Below are positions 42,847-50,050 of a stretch of DNA of 50,050 nt, in pieces. Each line of letters starts with the position of its first letter. Within the stretch, counting starts at the first letter, position 1. The translations under genes and the position numbers were made by a program. The notes beneath the pieces are model-generated. The model had not been told where the DNA came from. It saw only the letters and a list, made by a program, of their open reading frames with translations, and made no database searches. The stretch is taken from assembly GCA_902825775.1 (NCBI GenBank), contig CADECF010000017.1, positions 1 to 50,050 on the forward strand, written 5' to 3'. Source of the DNA: an uncultured Lysobacteraceae bacterium. GTDB lineage: Bacteria; Pseudomonadota; Gammaproteobacteria; Xanthomonadales; Xanthomonadaceae.

Positions 42847-44124
42847 TTACAGCCTATCGTCCACGGCTTCGCGGGGCCAGACCGATTTGACGTCGTATAC
42901 CACCGCGCCCGGTTTGCCCAGCGCACGGATCTCTTCGACGCTCATCTGCGCGAACTGGCGATGGGCCACCGCCAGCACCACCGCGTCGTAACGGCCGCGC
43001 TCGGGTTCGTCCACCGGGCGGATGCCGAACTCGCGCTCGGCTTCGCCGGCATCGGCCCAGGGATCGCAGGCATCGACGGAGGCGCCGGCCGCGCGCAAGG
43101 CCTCGATCACATTCATCACCCGGCTGTTGCGCAGGTCCGGCGTGTTTTCTTTGAACGTCAGGCCGAGGATCAGCACCCTCGCCTGCCCGGCATCCACGCT
43201 GCGCTCGCGCAGCAAGGCCAGGATGCGATCGGCCACATGCCGCTCGACCTTGTTGTTGACCGCGCGCGCGGTCTCGATCAGATCCGGGTGATAGCCCGCC
43301 GCCTCGGATTTGTGCATCAGGTAATACGGATCCACGCCTATGCAGTGGCCGCCGACCAGGCCCGGGCGGAACGGCAGGAAATTCCATTTGGTGCCCGCCG
43401 CTTCGAGCACGTCGAGCGTATCGATCCCGAGCCGGTCGAAGATCAGCGACAGTTCGTTGACCAATGCGATGTTGACATCGCGCTGCACGTTCTCGATCAC
43501 CTTCGCCGCTTCCGCGACGCGGATCGACGGCGCGCGGTGAGTGCCGGCGGCGATGATGTCCGCATACAGCGCATCGACGAAATCGGCGATTTCGGGCGTG
43601 GAACCGGACGTGACCTTCACGATCGAAGGCAGAGGCCGTTTACGATCGCCGGGATTGATCCGCTCCGGACTGTAACCGCAGAAGAAACCTGCATTGAAAG
43701 CCAGGCCCGAGCCCCGTTCTAGCAACGGCACGCAGACCTCTTCAGTCGTGCCCGGATACACCGTGGATTCGTAGATCACCACGTCGCCTTGTTTGAGTAC
43801 GGTCGCCAGCATCGCGCTGGCGCGCTGCAGCGGGCCCAGGTCCGGGCGCTGCTGCGCATCGATCGGCGTCGGCACGGTGACGATATAGACGTCGCAAGCG
43901 CGCAGGTCTTCCACGCTGTCGGTATAACGCACCCGCGAAGCTGCGCGCAGTTCGGCGCTATCGGCTTCCAACGTGCGGTCGTGGCCCGCGCGCAACTCGG
44001 CGACCCGCTGCGCATCGATGTCGAAGCCGGCCACGTCGCGCCGCCTGCCGAACTCGATCGCCAACGGCAATCCGACATAGCCGAGGCCGATGATGGCGAT
44101 GCGGGCTTCGGCGATGTCGCGCAT
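42847..44124 (-). CDS. tviB: UDP-N-acetyl-hexosamine 6-dehydrogenase (TviB/WbpA-type nucleotide sugar dehydrogenase)
   Basis: A 425-residue NAD-dependent dehydrogenase. The Rossmann start IAIIGLGYVGLPLAIEFG is near residue 9, YESTVYPGTTEEVCVPLL near 118, the EAAKVIENVQRDVNIALVNE helix near 205, and the catalytic Cys261 in LVGGHCIGVDPYYLMHKSEA. The closest remembered match is TviB of the Vi antigen pathway, which oxidises UDP-GlcNAc/UDP-GalNAc C6 to the uronic acid by two steps. Its usual epimerase partner tviC is not adjacent. Substrate inferred from similarity. An AT-rich promoter region lies directly upstream. Confidence 0.92.
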   Translation of the reverse strand: MRDIAEARIAIIGLGYVGLPLAIEFGRRRDVAGFDIDAQRVAELRAGHDRTLEADSAELRAASRVRYTDSVEDLRACDVYIVTVPTPIDAQQRPDLGPLQRASAMLATVLKQGDVVIYESTVYPGTTEEVCVPLLERGSGLAFNAGFFCGYSPERINPGDRKRPLPSIVKVTSGSTPEIADFVDALYADIIAAGTHRAPSIRVAEAAKVIENVQRDVNIALVNELSLIFDRLGIDTLDVLEAAGTKWNFLPFRPGLVGGHCIGVDPYYLMHKSEAAGYHPDLIETARAVNNKVERHVADRILALLRERSVDAGQARVLILGLTFKENTPDLRNSRVMNVIEALRAAGASVDACDPWADAGEAEREFGIRPVDEPERGRYDAVVLAVAHRQFAQMSVEEIRALGKPGAVVYDVKSVWPREAVDDRL

Positions 44125-44139
44125 GCAACTCCCGTCTAA

Positions 44140-44210
44140 TTTAAGGGTGATCCCGCATCAGCATTACATAACCAATTGATTTAATTGATTATATTATAAT
44201 GCGAAGACGG
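44140..44210. promoter_or_regulatory. AT-rich control region upstream of tviB
   Basis: A conspicuous AT-rich patch (TAACCAATTGATTTAATTGA, TTATATTATAATGC) in otherwise GC-rich DNA, between tviB and the GIY-YIG-like gene. It contains CAATT/AATTG direct and inverted elements and several TATAAT-like hexamers. Likely to hold the tviB promoter; low GC may also suit a nucleoid protein such as H-NS-like silencers (inference). Confidence 0.45.
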
Positions 44211-44290
44211 TTTTCGGCGGATCGGGTCGATCGGTTCGCGATTACTTTAGACGCCTGGACGGCTTTGCCAAAGCCTTGCTCGCGATCGCG

Positions 44291-44914
44291 TCAAAAACGG
44301 CCGCCGCGCAGGCGCCATCGTATGACGTCCTCCGGCAGCAGCGGCGCCAGGTCGATGTCCAGCGCTGCGTACGCATCCAGCACGTCGAGCAAGGTCTGGC
44401 GCAGGCGAGCCCACTGCGGAAACGGATCGGCGTCGCCGGGATGGAGGGACAACTCGGCTAAGGCCTTGTCGGCCCAGGAATACAGCTCCGCACTCTGCTG
44501 CTGCAGCCGATGCCGCAACCACGGCCGCAACGAAGCGTGATGCACGAACCCTTGTTCCGACAGCGACCGCGCGCGCTCGTCGAGAATTCCGTACGCACCG
44601 CGGAACCATTCCGTATGGCCGCCGGCCTGCTCGCGCACCACCAGCGGCGCCGGCGCGTTATGGAGGGCGAGTTCCTTGTGCAGCATCGTTTCCAGTCCTC
44701 GCGCTTCGCGCACCGTGTCGGTTTCGATCAGAAAGCCCGCATCCAGATCGAAGAACTCGTAGAACCTGCGGTGCAGCGTGTGCAAGCGGGCCAAGGGATC
44801 GCGCGCGATGCCCACTTTCAGGATGTCTTCGTAAACGCAGGGCGCCACGTACAGCAGGCACGGTCCCCGGCTCGGCGTCCGGTTAGTCTCGTCGCGGGAT
44901 TCGAGCGGAATCAT
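44291..44914 (-). CDS. GIY-YIG-like nuclease domain protein
   Basis: A 207-residue protein. The N-terminal half (about 20-100) resembles the T5orf172/GIY-YIG group: LLYVAPCVYEDILKVGIARD, PLARLHTL and REARGLETMLHKELA with a conserved Glu, although the classic GIY tripeptide is replaced. The C-terminal half is helical with no recognised domain. It lies 16 nt after the exonuclease III gene in the same direction, so the two are probably co-transcribed, which hints at a DNA-repair or nuclease role. Catalytic competence is not certain. Start at ATG 44914 (MIPLESRDE). Confidence 0.7.
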   Translation of the reverse strand: MIPLESRDETNRTPSRGPCLLYVAPCVYEDILKVGIARDPLARLHTLHRRFYEFFDLDAGFLIETDTVREARGLETMLHKELALHNAPAPLVVREQAGGHTEWFRGAYGILDERARSLSEQGFVHHASLRPWLRHRLQQQSAELYSWADKALAELSLHPGDADPFPQWARLRQTLLDVLDAYAALDIDLAPLLPEDVIRWRLRGGRF

Positions 44915-44930
44915 GCGGGTTCTACCGCCT

Positions 44931-45743
44931 CTACTTTCGCTTGGGCCTGGCAGTAACGCTGCCCAGATCCACCCAGGTCGGCGCATGATCGCTGGCCTTG
45001 GACAATCCGCGCACCCAACGGTCGACGCCGGCGCGTTTCAGCCGCGGAGCGAGCTCCGCGTTGAGCAGGATGTGGTCGATGCGCAAGCCGGCATCACGCT
45101 GCCAATGCTGGCGGAAATAATCCCAAAACGTGTAGATGCGCTCTTCCGGATGCAGTTCGCGCAGCGAATCGACCCAGCCCTGCTCGAGCAATTTCCGATA
45201 ACGCTCCCGGCTTTCCGGCTGCAGCAGCGCATCCTTCAACCAAGAGCGCGGGTTGTAGATGTCGAAATCGGTCGGCACGACATTGAAATCGCCGGCCAGC
45301 GCCACCGGATGGCCGCAGTCGTACAACGATCTCGCATGCCGGATCAGGCGGTCGAACCATTTCAGCTTGTAGTCGAACTTCGGACCCGGTTGCGGATTGC
45401 CGTTGGGCAGGTAAAGACAGCCGACGACGATGCCGTGCGCGGCGGCTTCGAGGTAACGGCTCTGATCGTCTCCGCCGTCGCCCGGCAGCACCCGCGTGCT
45501 TTCCACCGGATAGGCGCCTTTGGCCAGGATCGCCACGCCGTTCCACGAACGTTGCCCTTTCCACAAGGCGCCGTAACCGGCCTTGCGGATGTCGTCGGCC
45601 GGAAAACCTTCGTCGATCGCTTTCAACTCCTGCAGGCAGGCGATATCCGGCGCTTCCTTCTCCAGCCACGCGAGCAGATGCGGCAGCCGCGACTTGATGC
45701 CATTGACGTTATACGTGGCCAGCTTGAGCGTTTTGCGCGCCAT
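44931..45743 (-). CDS. xthA: exodeoxyribonuclease III (AP endonuclease)
   Basis: A 270-residue exonuclease-endonuclease-phosphatase-fold enzyme that cuts DNA at abasic sites and removes 3'-blocking groups. Motifs: LATYNVNGIKSRLPHLLAWL near 8, the metal-binding E39 in CLQELKAID, GDFNVVPTDFDIYNPRSWLK near 150, RIDHILLN near 225 and the closing SDHAPTWVDL. The ATG at 45743 (MARKTLKLATYN) is the family start; a codon 12 residues upstream is also in frame. Upstream gene of the xthA/GIY-YIG pair. Confidence 0.95.
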   Translation of the reverse strand: MARKTLKLATYNVNGIKSRLPHLLAWLEKEAPDIACLQELKAIDEGFPADDIRKAGYGALWKGQRSWNGVAILAKGAYPVESTRVLPGDGGDDQSRYLEAAAHGIVVGCLYLPNGNPQPGPKFDYKLKWFDRLIRHARSLYDCGHPVALAGDFNVVPTDFDIYNPRSWLKDALLQPESRERYRKLLEQGWVDSLRELHPEERIYTFWDYFRQHWQRDAGLRIDHILLNAELAPRLKRAGVDRWVRGLSKASDHAPTWVDLGSVTARPKRK

Positions 45744-45847
45744 GCCTCTCGGGTTCCTGCATCCGGATATTCGCGCCAAGCGATGTTGACGCGGCGATCA
45801 ATCCCGCCCCGTTATGCTGTCGGGTACGTAAAAAAGGCGTGCAGGCC

Positions 45848-46045
45848 ATGACCAAACTAGATAAGGCGCTTCGCCGGGAAGTCGATATCGGCGACATGCC
45901 GCATACGCTCACCATCGATCCCGACGGCTTGAAGCTCGTCGAGAAAGGCAAGCGCAAGGGCATCGAACTCAAATGGACCGATCTGGTCAACGGCGACGCC
46001 GCGCTGGCGGCTGCGCTGCAGGCTTCGGTCGCGGCGAATCGCTAA
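45848..46045 (+). CDS. small conserved-looking protein
   Basis: A 65-residue soluble, charged protein (MTKLDKALRREVDIGDMPHT ... GLKLVEKGKRKGIELKWTDL). Codon use is typical of the neighbourhood, with GC-rich third positions, and the frame is closed by TAA. No family name can be given; the LKLVEKGKRKGIELKW core suggests a small beta-hairpin domain. It is divergent from xthA and convergent with the tiny gene at 46066. Confidence 0.68.
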   Translation: MTKLDKALRREVDIGDMPHTLTIDPDGLKLVEKGKRKGIELKWTDLVNGDAALAAALQASVAANR

Positions 46046-46065
46046 CGCACCGGCGGCCGAACGCA

Positions 46066-46194
46066 TCACCCGCGCTTCTGGTTGTCTTCGGCCTGCTTGT
46101 TGCGCTCTTCCTGCGTGCGCTGGTCGCGTTTCTCGTCGCGCTCCTGATCGGAGAGGCGCTTGTTGCCGTTCGGGTTTTTCTTGTCTTCTTCCAA
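46066..46194 (-). CDS. very small hydrophilic protein with TTG start
   Basis: A 42-codon frame (start TTG 46194, GGAG 9 nt upstream). The product is highly charged (EEDKKNPNGNKRLSDQERDE, KRDQRTQEERNKQAEDNQKR), coiled-coil-like, with no hydrophobic core. Codon third positions are GC-rich, which supports coding. I recall similar short lysine/glutamate-rich proteins in Xanthomonadaceae but cannot name a family. A CTG directly before could also start it. It is downstream of the HzsA-related gene on the same strand, beyond a hairpin. Confidence 0.5.
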   Translation of the reverse strand: MEEDKKNPNGNKRLSDQERDEKRDQRTQEERNKQAEDNQKRG

Positions 46195-46217
46195 CAGATC
46201 GTACTCCTACGAGCTAG

Positions 46218-46244
46218 CGGCCTCCGACTCTATGCCGGAGGCCG
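46218..46244 (-). terminator. hairpin between HzsA-related gene and the small gene
   Basis: CGGCCTCCG/CGGAGGCCG, perfect 9-bp stem with a 9-nt loop, 30 nt after the large gene. There is no T-run, so it may be an mRNA-stability element rather than a terminator. Confidence 0.45.
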
Positions 46245-46273
46245 TGAACCCGCCGTGGAGTCGATCGGCTCGG

Positions 46274-48523
46274 CTATTTGGGCGGAATGCGGGGCTGCGC
46301 GCCGTTCTTTTCGATCGCGTCGTCTTTGATCTGCAGCCAGTGCAGCAGCAACTCGCGCAACGCCTTCGGCTTGTTGGTGGCTGCGGGCTTGCCCGCCTGA
46401 TTCTTGGTGTTCTCGCCGTGGCACCCGGCGCAGGTGCGTATCTCGCCCGGCTGCATGGAGATCCAAACCCGCTCGCGCACGATAGGTTCGCCGGCGCCGT
46501 CGGTCGTTTGCCAGGTCACCGAGCGGTGCGCCGGCACGAACGCCGCCGTCGAACCGTCGTTGGCAATCCTGACGCTTCCAGGCGGCCCGCCCGGATTGGC
46601 AGGATTGCCCTGCACGCTCATCGGCTGTGCGATCGGCCGCAAGCCGCCCTCGGCGCCGTTGAAATTATCGTAGCCGCGTATCAGGTTCGCCTGCAGGATC
46701 TGATAGTGCACGATGTCGTAAAGGAACTTGTCGTTGCCGATCGTCTTGATGCCGCCGGGCACCTGGAGATTGTAAGGTTGCGAGCGATCGTTGCGGTCGC
46801 GGCTGGTCTGGTTGCGGGTGACGATCAGCGCGAGATTCCGGGACTTGAGCCAGTCGCGCAGTTCCGTCTCGTTCACCTGCAGCTCGGTCAGCACCGACTT
46901 TTCGATCGGATCGATGGCGAGCGTTTTCGCGGGCGGCGGCGTCCTGGCGACGACTTCGACCGGATCGATCTCCCACAGCAGTCCGTTGTAACTGTCCTGC
47001 ACGTCCGGCGTCCACCAGGTCAGGTTTTTCGTCGTGCCCGTACCGGTCAGCACAGTGCCGGCGACGAATTTGCCGTTGCTGTCGGTGCCGAGCTGCTGCA
47101 GGCGCATTTGGCCGGTGCTCGACGAGTACGCGCTGGCGACCATCTGTCCGGTGCTCATCGGCAACGGCGAGCGGAAGCGGCCGTTGGAGACGCCGGTGAT
47201 TTTCATCTGCTCGGCATTGAGGGTCGGCGCGCCGGTGATGCGCACGATCTCGTCCGCGACAAGGCGGCCGAATTCATCGGTGTAGACGCCATAGAAGATG
47301 CCGGGTTGCGTGGGATCTTCGCGGATGTTGAGGATGCCGTTGTCCTGGCGGATCAGCTTCCTGTTCAAGAAGAAGGCGTTGTTGGATCCTGCCTGGAGTG
47401 CCGGGTCGTTGAGGAAAGATTCGGGCAGATTGCCGGGAGAATCAAAGAACAATTCATGCCGGCCGATGTGATTGAGCGAAAGCTCGTCGGTGCCGTCCTG
47501 GTTCATCTGCCAAGGAGTGAAAAGGTTATAGGTGTGGGCCGAAACCGTGCCGTAAGGCGTACCCGAAGTATTCGCGCCGCGCTTTTCAGGGAATGTCTCC
47601 ACGGCCGCTTGTTTCTTTGCGTTGGGAGCTTCGCTGGCGCGGTTGTAGGGCTGCAAAGCGGTGCCTTCTGCCTGCTGGTCGCGCTGCAAGTGGTCCCAAC
47701 GGGTGAAAATCACGCGCCCGAAGCTATCGATGATGGGCGAAAACGCACCGCTGACCGTATGGTTGAGCAACGACACCTGGCCCGTGGCCTGATCGAGGCG
47801 GTAGATGCCTGTGATCGTAGGCGTACTCTCGTACTCGTCCACTTGCGGGTGAAGATGCGCTTTGCCGTTGTGCGGCCGATCGGACGTGAAAAGGATGCGG
47901 CCCTCGCTGTCGTAGAGCGGCGAAACGTTGTTGTAGGGATAGCCCGGTTGCTTGGCCACTTTGGTGATGACTGGCGTCTGTCCCTTGGCCAAACCAGTGA
48001 TCTCGTATAGCTGCCAACTCGTTTCGGGGCGGTGGTGCTTTTCAGGCGCAGCGCCGATCAGCATGCTGAAAATCGCTTTCTGCCCATTCCAATGCACCGC
48101 AGGTTCGCGCACGGCGATCGCCTTGTCGGTTTGCAAACCCTTCTGTCCGTAGCCGGCCAGCTCGGTGAGATTGCGCACTGCACCGTCCGGATAGCGGATC
48201 ATCAGGTCGCCGCCGCGCACCACCGAGTCGAGATCGGCCATGTGGTTGGCGAAGACGTTCATGCGACCGGGGAATTGGTCGGCGGGCATCGGCACCTGGG
48301 TGACGTACAGAATCGGATTGGCGATGGCCGCCGCTGCGGCCGGGGCGGCGCTGGCGGCGGGCCGTATCGACGCGAACGACGTGCTTGCGGGCTTCGCGTT
48401 CGGTTTCTGCTCGGATGCGCTCGACGAAACCTGCGCGCCGTCGCAGGCCGAGATCAACGCGCACAGCGCCATGAGCGCGATAGCCGGGACCCGGCCCATC
48501 GCGAAACGATACGAATTCTTCAT
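46274..48523 (-). CDS. HzsA-related lipoprotein with C-terminal haem c motif
   Basis: A 749-residue exported protein: signal with lipobox LISAC (Cys27), Ala/Ser-rich linker, then a long beta-propeller-like region (about 75-560) with repeated DxxGRI/VxFT blades (DSEGRILFTSDRPHNGKAHL, DSFGRVIFTRWDHLQRDQQA), and a C-terminal part with a single c-type haem attachment site CAGCH at about 698-702 (EIRTCAGCHGENT). This architecture matches proteins that databases call HzsA-related, named for a domain in the hydrazine synthase alpha subunit; ordinary heterotrophs do not make hydrazine, so the real function is unknown. Electron transfer in the periplasm is the plausible role. No cytochrome-maturation gene is nearby. 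Confidence 0.78.
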   Translation of the reverse strand: MKNSYRFAMGRVPAIALMALCALISACDGAQVSSSASEQKPNAKPASTSFASIRPAASAAPAAAAAIANPILYVTQVPMPADQFPGRMNVFANHMADLDSVVRGGDLMIRYPDGAVRNLTELAGYGQKGLQTDKAIAVREPAVHWNGQKAIFSMLIGAAPEKHHRPETSWQLYEITGLAKGQTPVITKVAKQPGYPYNNVSPLYDSEGRILFTSDRPHNGKAHLHPQVDEYESTPTITGIYRLDQATGQVSLLNHTVSGAFSPIIDSFGRVIFTRWDHLQRDQQAEGTALQPYNRASEAPNAKKQAAVETFPEKRGANTSGTPYGTVSAHTYNLFTPWQMNQDGTDELSLNHIGRHELFFDSPGNLPESFLNDPALQAGSNNAFFLNRKLIRQDNGILNIREDPTQPGIFYGVYTDEFGRLVADEIVRITGAPTLNAEQMKITGVSNGRFRSPLPMSTGQMVASAYSSSTGQMRLQQLGTDSNGKFVAGTVLTGTGTTKNLTWWTPDVQDSYNGLLWEIDPVEVVARTPPPAKTLAIDPIEKSVLTELQVNETELRDWLKSRNLALIVTRNQTSRDRNDRSQPYNLQVPGGIKTIGNDKFLYDIVHYQILQANLIRGYDNFNGAEGGLRPIAQPMSVQGNPANPGGPPGSVRIANDGSTAAFVPAHRSVTWQTTDGAGEPIVRERVWISMQPGEIRTCAGCHGENTKNQAGKPAATNKPKALRELLLHWLQIKDDAIEKNGAQPRIPPK

Positions 48524-48884
48524 TCAGCCCCCCGCTGAGAAAATTGTCCGGCGATGCCGGTGGCGTCTGCTCGCATTGCGGACATATGGCGACGCGCGCG
48601 CAAACGAAAGCGCCTGAATTGTCGCGACCTGCGCGAGGCGGCGTAAGCCCGCATCGTCCGTGGACGAGACCTGTCTTTAGTTAGCGGGTGTTCCCTCGCT
48701 AACCGCTCATCAAGCGCCGTGCTTGCTTGTGTATCGTCCTGAACGCGGCAGCTGAAGTATTGAATGCGTCCGAAAACGGCCAGCAATGGGTTCCTGTCGC
48801 AGGTATCACTTGGCGCGCTTAGTTGCGCATATCCGCAAGAACAAGCGTCCTCAGCCGACAGGCTCATCAAAAAATGGAAAACCC
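48524..48884. other. gene-free interval upstream of HzsA-related gene
   Basis: About 360 bp between divergent genes. It should contain the promoters of both. The only structure I see is GTTAGCG/CGCTAAC (48680-48703, 10-nt loop). Frames through it are short or Arg-rich; an in-frame extension of the plus-strand gene up to 48786 is not supported by a signal peptide. Confidence 0.5.
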
Positions 48885-49439
48885 ATGATCCAGACCGTTC
48901 GACTCAAATATCTACAGATCGCACTGGCAGCCGTTGGCGCCACTTTCGCCGCGCAAGCCGCCGCGGCCCCTGCCGCCGGGGCGCCTGCGTCGCCCCACTG
49001 CAGTGCCGTCGAATACCATCAGTTGGACTTCTGGATCGGCGATTGGGACACTTTCGAGAGCGATGCGCCGGACGGCGAATCGCTGGCTCGCGCCCGCGTC
49101 TATCCCATCGCCGGAGGCTGCGCCATCCATGAGCTCTACGAGCAGAACGACGGACTCATCGGCGACAGCATCCTGAGCTACGACCCGGTGCAAAAACACT
49201 GGCAACAGACCTGGGTCACCAATCGCGGTTCGATCATGGTGATCGTGGGGAACTTCAAGGACGGCGCGCTCGTTCTCGAAGGCGAAGCGCATTTGAAAGA
49301 CGGAACATCGGTGATGCAGCGCATTTCCTGGGAACGCAAGGACGATGGCGTGCGCGAGTGGGCCGTGATGTCGAAAGACGGCGGCAAAACCTGGACGCCG
49401 GCGTTCGACGTGCTGTTCCGGAAACGCAAAGCGCCGTAA
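48885..49439 (+). CDS. secreted conserved protein, lipocalin/DUF1579-like
   Basis: A 184-residue protein with a signal peptide (LKYLQIALAAVGATFAAQAA, cleavage near 28). The mature part starts CSAVEYHQLDFWIGDWDTFE, a pattern found at the start of small lipocalin-like beta-barrels of the DUF1579 kind, then continues with alternating strands (YDPVQKHWQQTWVTNRGSIM, GNFKDGALVLEGEAHLKDGT). Periplasmic or secreted; ligand unknown. ATG 48885 is preferred because it places the signal peptide at the N-terminus. The final codons and stop (GCGCCGTAA) coincide with the beginning of a family E repeat. Confidence 0.82.
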   Translation: MIQTVRLKYLQIALAAVGATFAAQAAAAPAAGAPASPHCSAVEYHQLDFWIGDWDTFESDAPDGESLARARVYPIAGGCAIHELYEQNDGLIGDSILSYDPVQKHWQQTWVTNRGSIMVIVGNFKDGALVLEGEAHLKDGTSVMQRISWERKDDGVREWAVMSKDGGKTWTPAFDVLFRKRKAP

Positions 49440-49464
49440 GTTGGGGTGACCCCAACGTCGCGAT
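49437..49464. repeat. repeat family E copy 2
   Basis: TAAGTTGGGGTGACCCCAAC-GTCGCGA. The TAA is the stop codon of the secreted protein gene. Same design as the copy at 39314-39343. Confidence 0.78.
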
Positions 49465-49516
49465 TTTCCAAGATTAGCGATGCGCGGGCCGCGATTCGAT
49501 CCGCTGTATCGGCAAG

Positions 49517-49545
49517 CAGATCCCTCGCTGCGCTCGGGATGACAG
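49517..49545. repeat. single arm of repeat family C
   Basis: CAGATCCCTCGCTGCGCTCG-GGATGACAG, 23 nt beyond the 3' end of tRNA-Leu. It matches one arm of the paired element at 27911-28001. Confidence 0.75.
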
Positions 49546-49567
49546 GACTCTGGAGATGACGGAACCA

Positions 49568-49654
49568 TGGTGCCCGGGGCGGGGGTCGAACCCGCATGGC
49601 CTTGCGGCCGAGGGATTTTAAGTCCCTTGCGTATACCAGTTTCGCCACCCGGGC
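49568..49654 (-). tRNA. tRNA-Leu(TAA)
   Basis: 87-nt class II tRNA with long variable arm and encoded CCA. Acceptor GCCCGGG/CCCGGGC, anticodon loop CTTAAAA (anticodon TAA), T loop GGTTCGACCCC. Last gene of a Gly-Cys-Leu cluster. Confidence 0.96.
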
Positions 49655-49708
49655 TTGGACGGCATCGGCAGGTTTGGACCTACCGTTTGAACGCATGGTA
49701 AGCGCGCA

Positions 49709-49728
49709 ACAAAAAACCCGCACGCGGC
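49709..49728 (-). terminator. hairpin after tRNA-Cys
   Basis: Minus strand ACCCGCCGCGTGCGGGTTTT: stem CCCGC/GCGGG with following T-run (TTTTTTG). It lies between tRNA-Cys and tRNA-Leu and could attenuate the cluster or end a shorter transcript. Confidence 0.65.
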
Positions 49729-49793
49729 GGGTCGTTTGCGGAGCGCGTCCGCCATTGCGGAGCGGCTCTGGAGTCGGGAATCCGCTCTGGGTT

Positions 49794-49867
49794 TGGAGGC
49801 CTGGGTCGGAATTGAACCGGCGTACGCGGATTTGCAGTCCGCTGCATAACCACTCTGCCACCAGGCC
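49794..49867 (-). tRNA. tRNA-Cys(GCA)
   Basis: 74-nt tRNA with encoded CCA. Acceptor GGCCTGG/CCAGGCC, anticodon loop CTGCAAA (GCA), T loop GGTTCAATTCC. Confidence 0.96.
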
Positions 49868-49945
49868 GGTGACGTTTCGTCGAAAAACAGCTTATTGCGT
49901 CCGGGCGACGAATGCACGGACGCCTTCCAGAACCCTATTAAAACG

Positions 49946-49967
49946 AAACCCCGGCGAGCCGGGGTTG
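49946..49967 (-). terminator. hairpin after tRNA-Gly
   Basis: Minus strand AACCCCGGC/GCCGGGGTT around a 2-3 nt loop, followed by TCGTTTT. It starts 8 nt after the tRNA-Gly 3' end, so each upstream tRNA of the cluster has its own hairpin. Confidence 0.65.
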
Positions 49968-49974
49968 CTGGATC

Positions 49975-50050
<76 letters not shown>

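Noticed and set aside
46274-48523. Genuine hydrazine synthase subunit
   Set aside because: Only a single haem motif and no HzsB/HzsC genes; the organism type is not anammox. The HzsA-related name is used only as a family label.

Overview
The window is high-GC gammaproteobacterial chromosome, most likely Xanthomonadaceae/Lysobacteraceae (Lysobacter-like). The clues are a long Gln/Ala-rich RNase E tail, a serC-pheA-hisC-aroA block, paired TonB genes, an FFLEELY-type protein, and several families of self-complementary intergenic repeats. Everything here is judged from sequence and remembered family features; no search was run.

Layout. 1-6.6 kb: the end of rne (cut by the window edge), a UvrY/GacA-type response regulator, a ZIP metal transporter, an M28 lipoprotein peptidase, a PEP-mutase/isocitrate-lyase-family enzyme and a TPR-sulfotransferase. 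6.6-13.4 kb: an accessory segment with a 39-codon secreted peptide gene, an arr rifampin ADP-ribosyltransferase, three DUF1254/DUF1214 paralogues, a class A acid phosphatase and tRNA-Ser(TGA). The third paralogue lies between a degraded 3' half-copy of tRNA-Ser and the intact tRNA-Ser, the arrangement left by integration at a tRNA 3' end. 13.4-18.2 kb: a divergent LysR/azoreductase pair, serS and two tonB genes. 18.2-25.6 kb (minus strand): an O-antigen-ligase-like polymerase with a glycosyltransferase, then the overlapping serC-pheA-hisC-aroA operon.

25.8-36.5 kb is rich in lipid and storage-granule functions: a PHA-system small protein, a patatin, a phasin with a histone-like basic tail, a second phasin-like protein, an acyl-CoA-binding protein, a TetR regulator, and a two-domain SDR protein that closely resembles the alcohol-forming fatty acyl-CoA reductase of Marinobacter. 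I infer that this organism can make fatty alcohols (possibly wax esters) and coat storage granules. The enzymes of PHA and wax ester synthesis are not in the window.

36.7-39.3 kb: tRNA-Val(CAC) is followed by a visibly lower-GC patch holding a three-gene toxin-antitoxin-like operon (RelE/HigB-like, XRE, conserved unknown), with a perfect palindrome over the toxin start; then a CPBP protease. Inverted copies of one repeat family flank this segment. 39.5-46 kb: a response regulator/PAS histidine kinase pair, a glutamate-synthase-like FMN protein, a TviB-type nucleotide sugar dehydrogenase, a GIY-YIG-like protein and exonuclease III. 46-50 kb: two very small genes, a large HzsA-related lipoprotein with a C-terminal haem c motif, a secreted beta-barrel-like protein, and a tRNA Leu-Cys-Gly cluster ending at the window edge. 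No CRISPR array, prophage, rRNA or insertion sequence was seen.
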